Position numbers and translations under genes: made by a program
The notes under the pieces: model-generated
The model's database searches: none
What the model saw: the letters and a program-made list of their open reading frames with translations, nothing else
Told to the model about the DNA's origin: nothing
Shown here: in pieces, positions 9,439 to 17,829 of the stretch
Position numbering within the stretch: the first letter of the stretch is position 1
Layout: each line of letters starts with the position of its first letter
From: Sulfuriferula sp. AH1
GTDB taxonomy: Bacteria > Pseudomonadota > Gammaproteobacteria > Burkholderiales > Sulfuriferulaceae
Direction of reading: 5' to 3'
Assembly: GCF_002162035.1 (NCBI RefSeq)
Contig: NZ_CP021138.1
Coordinates: forward strand, 992,001-1,056,000
DNA: 64,000 nt

Positions 9439-10824
9439 TCATGTCAGAGGAAGAAATTGAAAAAACTCGGTCCGGAATTAAATTCATTGCTGGAAGTGCA
9501 TGCGCATCCGTTTGTGCTGATTGATGCCAATTATCGAATAGTCGGGGCGAATCAGGCCTATTGCGATAATTACGGCATGGCACGCGAGCAGATCGTCGGT
9601 CAGCGCTGTCACGAAGTGTCGCATCGCTCGGCCGTGCCGTGTCATCAGAATGGCGAGGACTGCCCGCATCAGGCCGTATTTAGCAGCGGCAAGGAACACG
9701 AAGTGATTCACACGCATTTTGACCGGCATCATCGTCCCGAGTATGCGCGGATCAAGGGGTATCCGATATTCGATGAGGCGGATGTGCGTTATCTGGGCGA
9801 GGCGGTGATGCCGATAGTGAGCCCGGATGAAATGAATTGCGATGAAATGCGCATGGTGGGCAGCTCGCCTGCATTTCTGCATTGCGTGGAGATGTTGTCG
9901 ATGACCGCGCAATCGGAAGCCTCGGTGTTGTTGCTGGGGGAAAGCGGCGTCGGCAAGGAGCTGGCGGCGCAATATCTGCATAAGCGTTCCCGCCGGCGGG
10001 ACAAGCCGTTCGTGGCAATCAACTGCGCTGCGATTGCCGAAACCATGTTTGAGGACGAACTGTTCGGGCACGAGCGCGGCGCATTCACCGGCTGTATCGG
10101 GCGCAAGCAAGGTTTGTTCGAATTGGCCAACGGCGGCACGCTGCTGCTGGACGAAGCCGGAGAGATTCCTCTGGCGATGCAGGCCAAGTTGCTGCGTGTG
10201 CTGGAGAGCGGTGAATTCCGTCGGGTGGGCGGTACCGAAACCTTGCGCACCGATGTGCGTATCGTGGCCGCGACCAATCGCAATCTGCTGGAAATGGCGG
10301 AGTCCGGCCAATACCGGCTGGATTTATATTATCGTATCGCTGGCATCGACCTGCGTTTGCCGAGTTTGCGCGAACGTCGCAGCGACATCCCGGCGCTGGC
10401 CGAAGCCATGCTGAAACGGATTACCGCATCCGGTACCCCGCGCTGCAAGTTGACCGATGATGCAATCGCCAAATTAACGCAATACGATTTTCCCGGCAAT
10501 GTGCGCGAGCTGCGCAATATCCTGCTGAAAGCGGTAGCGATGTGCCGTCACAGTGTCATCAGCGCGGATAATATCGTGTTGGGCAGGCAGGCGGCCGAGA
10601 CTGACCGGCGCCTAGCCACGGCTGAGCAAGCTGCGCCGGTATTGCCTCAGGCTGTTTCCGATGTGCATCAGGCCGTGTCCGGCATGCCGATAGCGGAACT
10701 CGAAGCCAGATATATTGCGGACTTGCTGCAGATTCATCATGGGCATCGGCGTAATGTGGCTGATATACTGGGAATCAGCGAGCGTACTTTGTACCGAAAA
10801 TTAAAATTGTACAACCTGTCATAG
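9415..10824 (+). CDS. Sigma-54-dependent activator (PAS-AAA+-Fis HTH), probable sqr regulator
   Basis: NtrC-family transcription activator of up to 469 residues. An N-terminal PAS sensor (about 22-135) has a histidine- and cysteine-rich loop with Cys65, Cys76 and Cys83. The AAA+ domain follows (Walker A GESGVGKE at 175-182, the sigma-54 contact loop GAFTG at 222-226, Walker B GTLLLDEAGE at 241-250), then a C-terminal Fis-type helix-turn-helix (about 445-466). It lacks a receiver domain, so it probably senses a ligand directly. The start is uncertain: ATG at 9415, or TTG at 9457 with AGAGGAA at 9446-9452, which would give 455 residues. The likely target is the divergent sqr. Confidence 0.88.
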   Translation: MLSHLVMTSCQRKKLKKLGPELNSLLEVHAHPFVLIDANYRIVGANQAYCDNYGMAREQIVGQRCHEVSHRSAVPCHQNGEDCPHQAVFSSGKEHEVIHTHFDRHHRPEYARIKGYPIFDEADVRYLGEAVMPIVSPDEMNCDEMRMVGSSPAFLHCVEMLSMTAQSEASVLLLGESGVGKELAAQYLHKRSRRRDKPFVAINCAAIAETMFEDELFGHERGAFTGCIGRKQGLFELANGGTLLLDEAGEIPLAMQAKLLRVLESGEFRRVGGTETLRTDVRIVAATNRNLLEMAESGQYRLDLYYRIAGIDLRLPSLRERRSDIPALAEAMLKRITASGTPRCKLTDDAIAKLTQYDFPGNVRELRNILLKAVAMCRHSVISADNIVLGRQAAETDRRLATAEQAAPVLPQAVSDVHQAVSGMPIAELEARYIADLLQIHHGHRRNVADILGISERTLYRKLKLYNLS

Positions 10825-10881
10825 CATTATGGATCATGCTATTGGCTTGTATGTATTTGAATAATTAGAACGGATTTTACT

Positions 10882-12357
10882 TTGACAAAAATAACGCGAG
10901 AGACGGTTCAGGACTCGCTCGACCCGACAGATTGGCAGGATTTACGCGAACAAGGCCATCGCATGCTGGATGACATGCTCGATTATCTGAAGCAGATCCG
11001 GCAACGACCGGTCTGGCAACCCGCCCCGCAAGCTGTGCGGGAAGTCTTCCGGCAACCGTTGCCTCAGGCTTCAGGCGACCTGGCTGCGGCACATGCAACC
11101 TTCATGCACGATATTCTGCCGTATGCGGTGGGTAATGCGCATCCCGGCTTCATGGGCTGGGTACATGGCGGCGGTACTCCGGTCGGCATGCTGGCGGAAA
11201 TGCTGGCGGCGGGATTGAATGCCAATCTCGGCGGCCGCGATCAGATTCCGGTTGAGGTCGAATGGCAGATAGTGCGCTGGATGCGGGAGTTGTTCGGCTT
11301 CCCCGATACTGCCAGCGGCCTGTTCGTCACTGGCACCTCAATGGCGAATCTTATTGCCGTGCTGGTGGCGCGAACCGCTGTGCTGGGCGGCGCAGTGCGC
11401 TATCAGGGCATGGCATCCGGAGGCAAGCGCCTGACCGCCTATACTTCGGCTGGTGCGCATGGCTGTATCGCTCAGGCGATGGATCTGACCGGGCTGGGGA
11501 TGGATGCGCTGCGAGTGATTCCGGTCGATGAACGATTCCAGATGGATATCGCCGCGCTGACTGCCGCGATTGCGCAAGACCGGGAACAGGGGTATACGCC
11601 GTTTTTCATCGCCGGAACTGCCGGCTCGGTGGACGTAGGCGCCATCGATGACCTGACTGCATTGGCCGATCTCGCGCAAAAGGAAGCGCTGTGGTTTCAC
11701 ATTGATGGCGCGTATGGTGCGCTGGCGATGTTGTCACCCGAACTGGCGCCGCGATTGGCAGGTCTGGAGCGTGCGGATTCGGTGGCGTTCGATTTTCACA
11801 AATGGGGGCAGGTGCCCTACGATGCCGGATTTATTCTGGTGCGCGACGGCACCTTGCACTACGACGCCTTTGCCTCTCCTGCGGCCTATCTGCGCCGGGA
11901 AACCTGCGGCATGGCAGCAGGTTCGCCATGGCCATGCGATTTCGGCCCCGATCTGTCGCGCGGATTCCGGGCGCTTAAAACCTGGTTTACCTTGCAAGTC
12001 TACGGTGCCGAGCGGCTGGGTATGAGCATTGCGAAAACCTGTGCCCTTGGGCAATACTTGAAACAGCGCATTGAGGCGACGCCTGCCCTCGAGCTATTGG
12101 CACCGGTAGCGCTGAATATCGTTTGTTTCCGCTATCGTTGCGATGACGCCGACAGGGTGAATGCAGCGATCGTCATCGCTATCCAGGAATCAGGCATAGC
12201 CGCACCATCTACCACCACCATTAACGGCAAGCTGGCTATTCGCGCCGCAATTGTCAATCATCGTACCGACACCGTGGATATCGATGCCTTGATCGATGCC
12301 GCGCTCAAGTTCGGCGAAAGCATTGCACATAACAGGAATGACCATGGAACTGAATGA
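10882..12357 (+). CDS. PLP-dependent group II decarboxylase
   Basis: Cytoplasmic amino-acid decarboxylase of the aromatic-L-amino-acid/glutamate decarboxylase superfamily, 491 residues. The PLP lysine is Lys307 in DFHKWGQVPYDAG, the PLP-ring aspartate is Asp275 in HIDGAYG, and the phosphate-binding GTSMANL starts near residue 151. The substrate is not clear; the family includes decarboxylases for aromatic amino acids, 2,4-diaminobutyrate and cysteine sulfinate. The start is TTG at 10882 with only a weak ribosome-binding site, but no ATG precedes the conserved region. It is the first gene of a three-gene overlapping operon, 57 bp after the sigma-54 activator. Confidence 0.85.
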   Translation: MTKITRETVQDSLDPTDWQDLREQGHRMLDDMLDYLKQIRQRPVWQPAPQAVREVFRQPLPQASGDLAAAHATFMHDILPYAVGNAHPGFMGWVHGGGTPVGMLAEMLAAGLNANLGGRDQIPVEVEWQIVRWMRELFGFPDTASGLFVTGTSMANLIAVLVARTAVLGGAVRYQGMASGGKRLTAYTSAGAHGCIAQAMDLTGLGMDALRVIPVDERFQMDIAALTAAIAQDREQGYTPFFIAGTAGSVDVGAIDDLTALADLAQKEALWFHIDGAYGALAMLSPELAPRLAGLERADSVAFDFHKWGQVPYDAGFILVRDGTLHYDAFASPAAYLRRETCGMAAGSPWPCDFGPDLSRGFRALKTWFTLQVYGAERLGMSIAKTCALGQYLKQRIEATPALELLAPVALNIVCFRYRCDDADRVNAAIVIAIQESGIAAPSTTTINGKLAIRAAIVNHRTDTVDIDALIDAALKFGESIAHNRNDHGTE

Positions 12358-13561
12358 GCTGGAACAGCCTCCCCTGATTGGGTTGCCGAGTTTAATGCGG
12401 ATGTCTCTGCAGGGTGTCGATCTCGCGCCATTGGCAACCGATCTGATCGCCTATGCCAACGCGCATCCGGAGGCAGCCAATGTGCTGATGGATCTGGCGG
12501 TGATTCTGCAATTCAAACAGAATCGCGAGCTGGCTTTGCAGGTGCAGGCGGAAGCGCTCAAGCTGCAGAAGGTCTATCGATTGCCTTTCAACGGCGAGCA
12601 GGTTCGTTTGCGCGTGCTGGCGCTGGTAGCGCCGGGTGACTTGATGTCGAATACGCCGATAGAAGTTCTGCTGGAAGACACCGATGTGCTGCTCAACCTG
12701 CTTTATGTGGCGCCGGATCTGCCTTTTCCGGCGGAATTGCCCGAGCATGATGTGGTTTTTGTCGCGATCGGCGAATCGGATCACAACCGGCTGATCCTGG
12801 GATTCGTTGCGTCGTTTATCCAGCAATGGCCGCGTCCGGTATTGAATGCGCCTGACAAAATCGGGGCGCTATCGCGCAATGCCGCCAGCGCCTTGCTTAG
12901 CGGGGCCACCGGGTTGGTCATGCCCAGCACCGCAAGGGTTGAAAGGCAGGTGCTGGCGCAACTGGCCAGCGCTGAATTAAGGATGGCTGCGGTGATCGCT
13001 GACGGCGATTTCCCGGTCATTGTGCGTCCGGTCGATTCGCATGCGGGGCAGGGTTTGATGAAGCTGGATAGTGCCGGCGATATCGATGCATATCTGCGGA
13101 GCCGGACCGAAGACGAATTCTATATTTCACGTTTTGTGGATTATAGCGGTGCCGACGGATTGTTCAGGAAATACCGGATCGTGTTGATCGGCGGTCGGCC
13201 GTATGTCTGCCATATGGCATTGTCCAGGCACTGGATGGTGCATTATCTCAACGCGGAGATGACGGACAAGCCGGAGAATCGGGCTGAAGAAGCCCGATTC
13301 ATGGCGAATTTTGATGAGGATTTTGCGCGCCGGCACGCGGCTGCTTTTCAGGCCATATATGAACGGGCCGGCCTCGATTATCTGGGTATCGACTGTGGCG
13401 AAACGGCGGATGGCGCGTTACTGATATTCGAGATAGACAGCAATATGATCGTCCATGCGATGGATCCGGTGGACATGTTTCCTTACAAACAGCCACAGAT
13501 GCATAAGGTTTTTTCCGCTTTTCACGCGTTGCTGGTGAATGCCGTTGACCGTCAGAACTGA
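12344..13561 (+). CDS. ATP-grasp protein with helical N-terminal region
   Basis: A 405-residue protein starting at the ATG at 12344 (AGGA ribosome-binding site just upstream), inside the end of the decarboxylase gene. Residues ~15-75 are helical and resemble a short tetratricopeptide segment. The C-terminal ~200 residues look like a RimK-like ATP-grasp fold: VIVRPVDSHAGQGL, the lid region FYISRFVDYSGADG, RKYRIVLIGGRPYVCH and the metal-binding end LLIFEIDSNMIVHA. ATP-grasp enzymes join a carboxylate to an amine or thiol through an acyl-phosphate. Here it could condense the product of the neighbouring decarboxylase, but that is inference. Confidence 0.75.
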   Translation: MELNELEQPPLIGLPSLMRMSLQGVDLAPLATDLIAYANAHPEAANVLMDLAVILQFKQNRELALQVQAEALKLQKVYRLPFNGEQVRLRVLALVAPGDLMSNTPIEVLLEDTDVLLNLLYVAPDLPFPAELPEHDVVFVAIGESDHNRLILGFVASFIQQWPRPVLNAPDKIGALSRNAASALLSGATGLVMPSTARVERQVLAQLASAELRMAAVIADGDFPVIVRPVDSHAGQGLMKLDSAGDIDAYLRSRTEDEFYISRFVDYSGADGLFRKYRIVLIGGRPYVCHMALSRHWMVHYLNAEMTDKPENRAEEARFMANFDEDFARRHAAAFQAIYERAGLDYLGIDCGETADGALLIFEIDSNMIVHAMDPVDMFPYKQPQMHKVFSAFHALLVNAVDRQN

Positions 13562-15098
13562 TGTGACTATCCCTGCTACTGTAGTATTGCTGGCGGCCGG
13601 CGGCGATGCCCGTATCGCGCTGGATGCGGAGGACGGGCGCAATAAATACGGTTGTCGGGTCTATCCTGATGCCGCGTTGATTGCGTTTGGCTCGTCAACC
13701 GCTTCTGTGATCTCCGAACAGGGTTTTGCTGCTGCCGACAGGTTGCGGGACGAATTGGCACGCAATGCGGCTATCGAGCCGCCAGCCGTCAGCTATGCGC
13801 GCAAGCTCGATGCGATGCGCATGGAACTGGCTGCGCTGTGCGGCATTGCGGATTTGCCGGGTCTTGAAATCGTGTTTGCTGCATCGGGTACCGACAGCCA
13901 TTTGATTGCAGCACAACTGATGTGCCAACAGGGACCGTTATGCGCGATCATGGTGGAGGAGGGCGAAACCGGCAGAGGGGTGCCGGCCGCTTTGGCAGGC
14001 AGGCATTTCAGTACGCGTACGGCGTTATCCCGGAATGTTGCTGAAGGCGATGCTATTGCCAATGATGAGATCGCTGTGGTGACGATTGCGATGCGCCTGG
14101 CCGATGGCACTCCGCGCGCTGTTGAGGCGATGGATGCCGAGGTTGCTGCGCGGGTGCATGAGGCCGTGGCGGCAGGCCAGCGGGTGCTGTTGACACTGGT
14201 CGATGTGTCCAAGACCGGCATGATCATGCCGGGTACGGTCTGCGTGTCTGCGTTGCATCGGCAGTATCCGGGGCAGGTAGAAGTACTGGTGGACGCCTGT
14301 CAGTTCCGAATTGCGCCATCGACTTTGCGTGCTTACTTGCAGCAAGGCTTCATGGTGGCCGTTACCGGTTCAAAATTCATTACCGGCCCGACTTTCTCCG
14401 GTGCGCTGTTGGTTCCGTCGCCTGTGACTGAATGCATGCAGCGGCATGCTGTGCCTTCCAGCTTGCGTGCCTATTCGGCTCCCGCCGACTGGTCGAGCGG
14501 ATGGAACACCGCAAAACTGGATGCGGAGGGCGCCAATTATGGTTTGCTGTTGCGCTGGGAAGCGGCTTTGACGGAATTGCGCCTGTTTCGCGCGATACCG
14601 GAGCGGGATGTCGGCAGTTTTTTGCAGGCCTTTGCAGCGGCGGTGTTGCAGAAACTCGACAGCGATCCCGCATTTGAGGCGCTACCCGTGCCGGAGCTGA
14701 ATCGCGCTCCCATTTCTGATGGAACGAGCTGGGACAGCTTGCCTACCATTTTCCCTTTCCTGCTTTACCGGGTGCGTGCGACTGGAACTCGTCAGCCACT
14801 CGATTGCGACGAAATGATGTGCATTTATCAGTTGTTGCAATGCGATTTGAGCGTGGATGCACGTCTGTTTGCCGTTACAGCAGGTAATCCGTTGCTGGCC
14901 AGTCGTGTGCAACTGGGTCAGCCTGTGGATTATGGCGTGCGTGACGGGGTACCGGTAAGCGCGCTGCGTCTGAACGTCAGCGCAAGGCTGATTGTCGAGG
15001 CTTTGTCGCCGCAGGGTCCGGGTGCGGCTATCGTGATCGGGCGGGCACTCGCCGCATTGGACAAAATCGCGCTTTTGCTGCACGCAAATCCTGTTTGA
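13539..15098 (+). CDS. PLP-dependent aminotransferase-fold protein of unknown substrate
   Basis: A protein of 519 residues with the fold-type I PLP pattern: ASGTDSH near 115-121, the PLP-ring aspartate Asp252 in LVDACQ, and the probable Schiff-base lysine Lys279 in VTGSKFITGPTFSG. The Gly-Pro-x-Phe-Ser-Gly segment after the lysine recalls class V/kynureninase-like proteins, but I cannot name a characterised homologue. It overlaps the ATP-grasp gene by 23 bases; GTG at 13563 is an alternative start. It completes an operon of two PLP enzymes around a ligase. Confidence 0.7.
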   Translation: MPLTVRTDVTIPATVVLLAAGGDARIALDAEDGRNKYGCRVYPDAALIAFGSSTASVISEQGFAAADRLRDELARNAAIEPPAVSYARKLDAMRMELAALCGIADLPGLEIVFAASGTDSHLIAAQLMCQQGPLCAIMVEEGETGRGVPAALAGRHFSTRTALSRNVAEGDAIANDEIAVVTIAMRLADGTPRAVEAMDAEVAARVHEAVAAGQRVLLTLVDVSKTGMIMPGTVCVSALHRQYPGQVEVLVDACQFRIAPSTLRAYLQQGFMVAVTGSKFITGPTFSGALLVPSPVTECMQRHAVPSSLRAYSAPADWSSGWNTAKLDAEGANYGLLLRWEAALTELRLFRAIPERDVGSFLQAFAAAVLQKLDSDPAFEALPVPELNRAPISDGTSWDSLPTIFPFLLYRVRATGTRQPLDCDEMMCIYQLLQCDLSVDARLFAVTAGNPLLASRVQLGQPVDYGVRDGVPVSALRLNVSARLIVEALSPQGPGAAIVIGRALAALDKIALLLHANPV

Positions 15099-15176
15099 GT
15101 CGATTCAAATAAGACAGTCAGCCGTCAGGCGTATTGCTTGGGTTCAGGGCAATGTGAGTGTTTGAAATGTGCAAAT

Positions 15177-15228
15177 TTAACAAATATAAATATTTTGTGC
15201 TATATTGACATTTAATCCTGGATTAAAT
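15177..15228 (+). promoter_or_regulatory. Promoter and operator of the toxin-antitoxin pair
   Basis: A -35 TTAACA (15177-15182) and -10 TATATT (15201-15206) are 18 bp apart. They are followed by a perfect 19-bp palindrome ATTTAATCCTGGATTAAAT at 15210-15228, which covers the expected transcription start. A GAGGAG ribosome-binding site at 15232-15237 precedes the antitoxin ATG by six bases. The palindrome is the natural candidate for autorepression by the Xre-type antitoxin. Confidence 0.7.
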
Positions 15229-15243
15229 GATGAGGAGTATCCC

Positions 15244-15603
15244 ATGAGTTTGGCGCTTGTACCCGATACTGAAAAATCCAGTGTCCTCACAGAAGCTTTG
15301 GCTAATGCCGGCAAGCACTTGGGTATGAATCAGTCAGACCTCGGCGAAGTGATAGGCAAAAATCGCACTGCGATCAGCCGCGGCGACATCGACCCTGACA
15401 GCAAGGCCGGGGAGCTGGCGTTGTTGTTCATCCGCTGTTATCGCTCGCTTTTTGTGCTGGTCGGAGGGGATTTTCAGCAGATGCGGCACTGGATGCAGAC
15501 TGAAAACCTGCATACAGGCGGCATTCCGCGCGAGCAGATCAAAAGCGTACAAGGCCTGACCACGGTGCTGGAATATCTGGATGCCATGCGGGGCAAGCTG
15601 TAA
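15244..15603 (+). CDS. Xre/MbcA/ParS-type antitoxin
   Basis: Antitoxin of 119 residues in the Xre-MbcA-ParS class. The N-terminal helix-turn-helix reads LGMNQSDLGEVIGKNRTAISR, and the C-terminal half has the MbcA/ParS toxin-binding sequence, ending LTTVLEYLDAMRGKL. The start at 15244 has a strong GAGGAG site; an upstream in-frame codon at 15205 would lie over the promoter. It is immediately followed by the RES toxin. In this family the antitoxin usually represses its own promoter and neutralises an NAD-degrading toxin. Confidence 0.9.
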   Translation: MSLALVPDTEKSSVLTEALANAGKHLGMNQSDLGEVIGKNRTAISRGDIDPDSKAGELALLFIRCYRSLFVLVGGDFQQMRHWMQTENLHTGGIPREQIKSVQGLTTVLEYLDAMRGKL

Positions 15604-16350
15604 GTGGTCGATTGGTCTCTTTGTCTGGCAGAAGCCGAATTGCGCAGTCTGTCAGGCGTGCTGTTGCGGCTGGTAGAGAGCCAGGAGCAGGTTGCGACCA
15701 ACCAGCTGGTCAGTTCGCTGGAGCGGCAATTGGTGCTGGAGGATATGCTGGAGGCGACAAAACCGCGTCTGCGTGCGGAAACCAGGGGGCTTCACTACCT
15801 GCTGGCGACACCGTTTCGCTATCCGCCATTGAAACACGGTTCGCGTTTCAGCACGCGTAACGCACCAAGCCTGTTTTACGGGGCGCTGGAAACCGGCACG
15901 GTGCTGGCAGAAGCTGCCTATTACCGATTCCTGTTCTGGTACGGCATGGCGACGCCGCCTGCGGGCAAACTTGATACGCAGCATACCCTGTTTGGCGCCG
16001 AATACCGCACAGGGAAGGGGCTGCAGCTACAAGCCTTGCCGTTCGCAAGTTATCGTGAAGTGCTGACCAGTCCATCGGATTACGGACCGACTCAGGTGCT
16101 CGGTGCCGAGATGCGCACAGCCGGGGTCGAGGCATTCGAATTCATCTCTGTGCGCGATCCGGAAGGCGGCATCAATGTCGCTTTATTCACGCCTGCGGCG
16201 CTAGGCGCAAAGGCTCCGGTGTTTCAGGAACCGTGGTTATGTGAGGTAACTGCAGAACGGGTTCGTTTTCATGCTGCGCATAGTCGCACGCTGTACACGT
16301 TTCCCATCGAGGTGTTCCTGGTTGAGGGTAAATTACCGCAAGCTGCCTGA
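15604..16350 (+). CDS. RES-domain toxin (NAD+-degrading type)
   Basis: Toxin partner of 248 residues. The RES domain carries its defining segments: the arginine in GSRFSTRN, the glutamate/tyrosine-rich ETGTVLAEAAYYR, and the serine/aspartate context at SPSDYGPTQVLG. Characterised RES toxins (MbcT, Res of Photorhabdus) deplete NAD+ by glycohydrolase or phosphorolysis activity. It starts with GTG directly after the antitoxin stop. It is somewhat longer than compact RES toxins because of about 70 extra N-terminal helical residues. Confidence 0.88.
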   Translation: MVDWSLCLAEAELRSLSGVLLRLVESQEQVATNQLVSSLERQLVLEDMLEATKPRLRAETRGLHYLLATPFRYPPLKHGSRFSTRNAPSLFYGALETGTVLAEAAYYRFLFWYGMATPPAGKLDTQHTLFGAEYRTGKGLQLQALPFASYREVLTSPSDYGPTQVLGAEMRTAGVEAFEFISVRDPEGGINVALFTPAALGAKAPVFQEPWLCEVTAERVRFHAAHSRTLYTFPIEVFLVEGKLPQAA

Positions 16351-16430
16351 ACGATGCAGATCAAGGCCGCCTGTCCGACCTTAATCTGTTCTTTCATAAG
16401 TTATCCGGCAGAATTTTTATTGTCGTGAGG

Positions 16431-17633
16431 TTACCAGTTGGTTTCACGCTCGGCAGTGGCGGATATTTTGTGTATGGATAAGTCCGCACCGTTGTACTCG
16501 TCCTCCTGATTGAGGCGTATCCCCAGCGTGGCTTTGAGTACGCCATAAACGACGAACCCGCCTGTCAGCGCGACGGCAATAGCCCCCAGGGTGCCTAACA
16601 GTTGCGACATGAATGCGACGCCGCCTAAGCCGCCAAGAGCAGGCAAACCAAAGATGCCGGCAGCCAGACCACCCCAGGTGCCGCACAATCCATGCAGCGG
16701 CCATACCCCGAGTACGTCATCGATTTTCCATCGGTTCTGGGTCACCGTAAACATCCACACAAATAAGGCACCGGCGATGCCGCCGGTAATCAATGCGCCC
16801 AGGGGGTGCATCAGATCGGATCCCGCGCATACTGCGACCAGTCCAGCCAGCGCGCCGTTATGAGTGAAGCCGGGGTCGTTACGACCGACGAGCAATGCCG
16901 CAAGCGTGCCGCCTACCATTGCCATCAGTGAGTTAACCGCAACCAGACCGCTGATTTTGTCTATGGTTTGAGCAGACATGACATTAAAGCCGAACCAGCC
17001 CACTATCAGAATCCAGGAGCCAAGTGCCAGAAATGGAATGCTGGAGGGCGGATGGGCGGCGATGTCGCCATTCTTACGGTAACGGCCATGGCGCGCACCG
17101 AGCAGCATGACAGCGGCCAGCGCGATCCAGCCGCCCATGGCATGCACAACGACGGAACCGGCAAAATCATGGAAATTTGCGCCGAATTGCAATTTCAGCC
17201 AGTCCTGAATGCCGAAATGATTATTCCAGGCGATACCTTCAAAGAACGGGTAGACGAAGCCGACCAGTAAAAATGTGGCAGCGAGTTGCGGACCGAATTT
17301 GGCGCGTTCGGCGATGCCGCCGGAAATGATGGCCGGTATGGCGGCCGCAAAGGTGAGCAGAAAGAAGAATTTGACCAGTTCGTAACCGTCTTTTGCCATC
17401 AATGTATCGGCGCCATGGACAAAGTGGACGCCATAGGCAACCCCGTAACCGATAAAGAAATAGGCGATGGTGGATATCGAAAAGTCGGCGAGTATCTTGA
17501 CCAGGGCGTTGACCTGATTCTTGCGACGGACGGTACCGACTTCAAGAAAGGCAAAACCCGCATGCATGGCCAGTACCATGATGGCGCCGAGTAAGATGAA
17601 TAATACGTCATTGCTTATTTTGAGATGATCCAT
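16431..17633 (-). CDS. amt: Ammonium transporter Amt
   Basis: Trimeric inner-membrane ammonium channel. It has 400 residues and about eleven membrane segments. The start is the ATG at 17633, preceded by AGGAG; a longer frame upstream has no translation signal. Conserved pieces include GFAFLEVGTVRRKN, DFAGSVVVHAMGG (pore histidine context) and WPLHGLCGTWGG (second pore histidine). No glnK gene is adjacent. A sigma-54 promoter and two NtrC-like sites upstream point to induction under nitrogen limitation. Confidence 0.95.
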   Translation of the reverse strand: MDHLKISNDVLFILLGAIMVLAMHAGFAFLEVGTVRRKNQVNALVKILADFSISTIAYFFIGYGVAYGVHFVHGADTLMAKDGYELVKFFFLLTFAAAIPAIISGGIAERAKFGPQLAATFLLVGFVYPFFEGIAWNNHFGIQDWLKLQFGANFHDFAGSVVVHAMGGWIALAAVMLLGARHGRYRKNGDIAAHPPSSIPFLALGSWILIVGWFGFNVMSAQTIDKISGLVAVNSLMAMVGGTLAALLVGRNDPGFTHNGALAGLVAVCAGSDLMHPLGALITGGIAGALFVWMFTVTQNRWKIDDVLGVWPLHGLCGTWGGLAAGIFGLPALGGLGGVAFMSQLLGTLGAIAVALTGGFVVYGVLKATLGIRLNQEDEYNGADLSIHKISATAERETNW

Positions 17634-17661
17634 ACGGGCTCCTGAATGAGTCCCGTATATA

Positions 17662-17677
17662 AGCAATATTTGGGCCT
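17662..17677 (-). promoter_or_regulatory. Sigma-54 promoter of amt
   Basis: On the minus strand it reads AGGCCC-AAATA-TTGCT, with the GG and GC doublets at the invariant ten-base gap and a full TTGC -12 half. Transcription would start near 17652, about 20 bases before the amt start codon. Confidence 0.75.
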
Positions 17678-17727
17678 GATTTTTTTCGTTTAAAAAACAA
17701 TAGGGATTGTTTTCTGCTAAATGATCG

Positions 17728-17775
17728 TGCACCTATATAGTGCATTTGCCTATCGATAGGCACTATTTTAGTGCA
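17728..17775. promoter_or_regulatory. Two NtrC-like binding sites upstream of amt
   Basis: TGCACCTATATAGTGCA at 17728-17744 and GGCACTATTTTAGTGCA at 17759-17775 both match the NtrC-type TGCAC-N7-GTGCA dyad. They are 31 bp apart centre to centre, three helical turns. They lie roughly 50-110 bp upstream of the -24/-12 element, a normal enhancer position. Between them sits another perfect palindrome, CCTATCGATAGG (17749-17760). Confidence 0.7.
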
Positions 17776-17829
17776 AAATAATCCATATCCTTTGATACAA
17801 GGATAATTTAACAGCGGGGATGAGGAGTG

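Noticed and set aside
10825-10881. Sigma-54 promoter for the decarboxylase operon
   Set aside because: TTGGCTTGTATG resembles a -24 half, but no GC doublet occurs at the required spacing.
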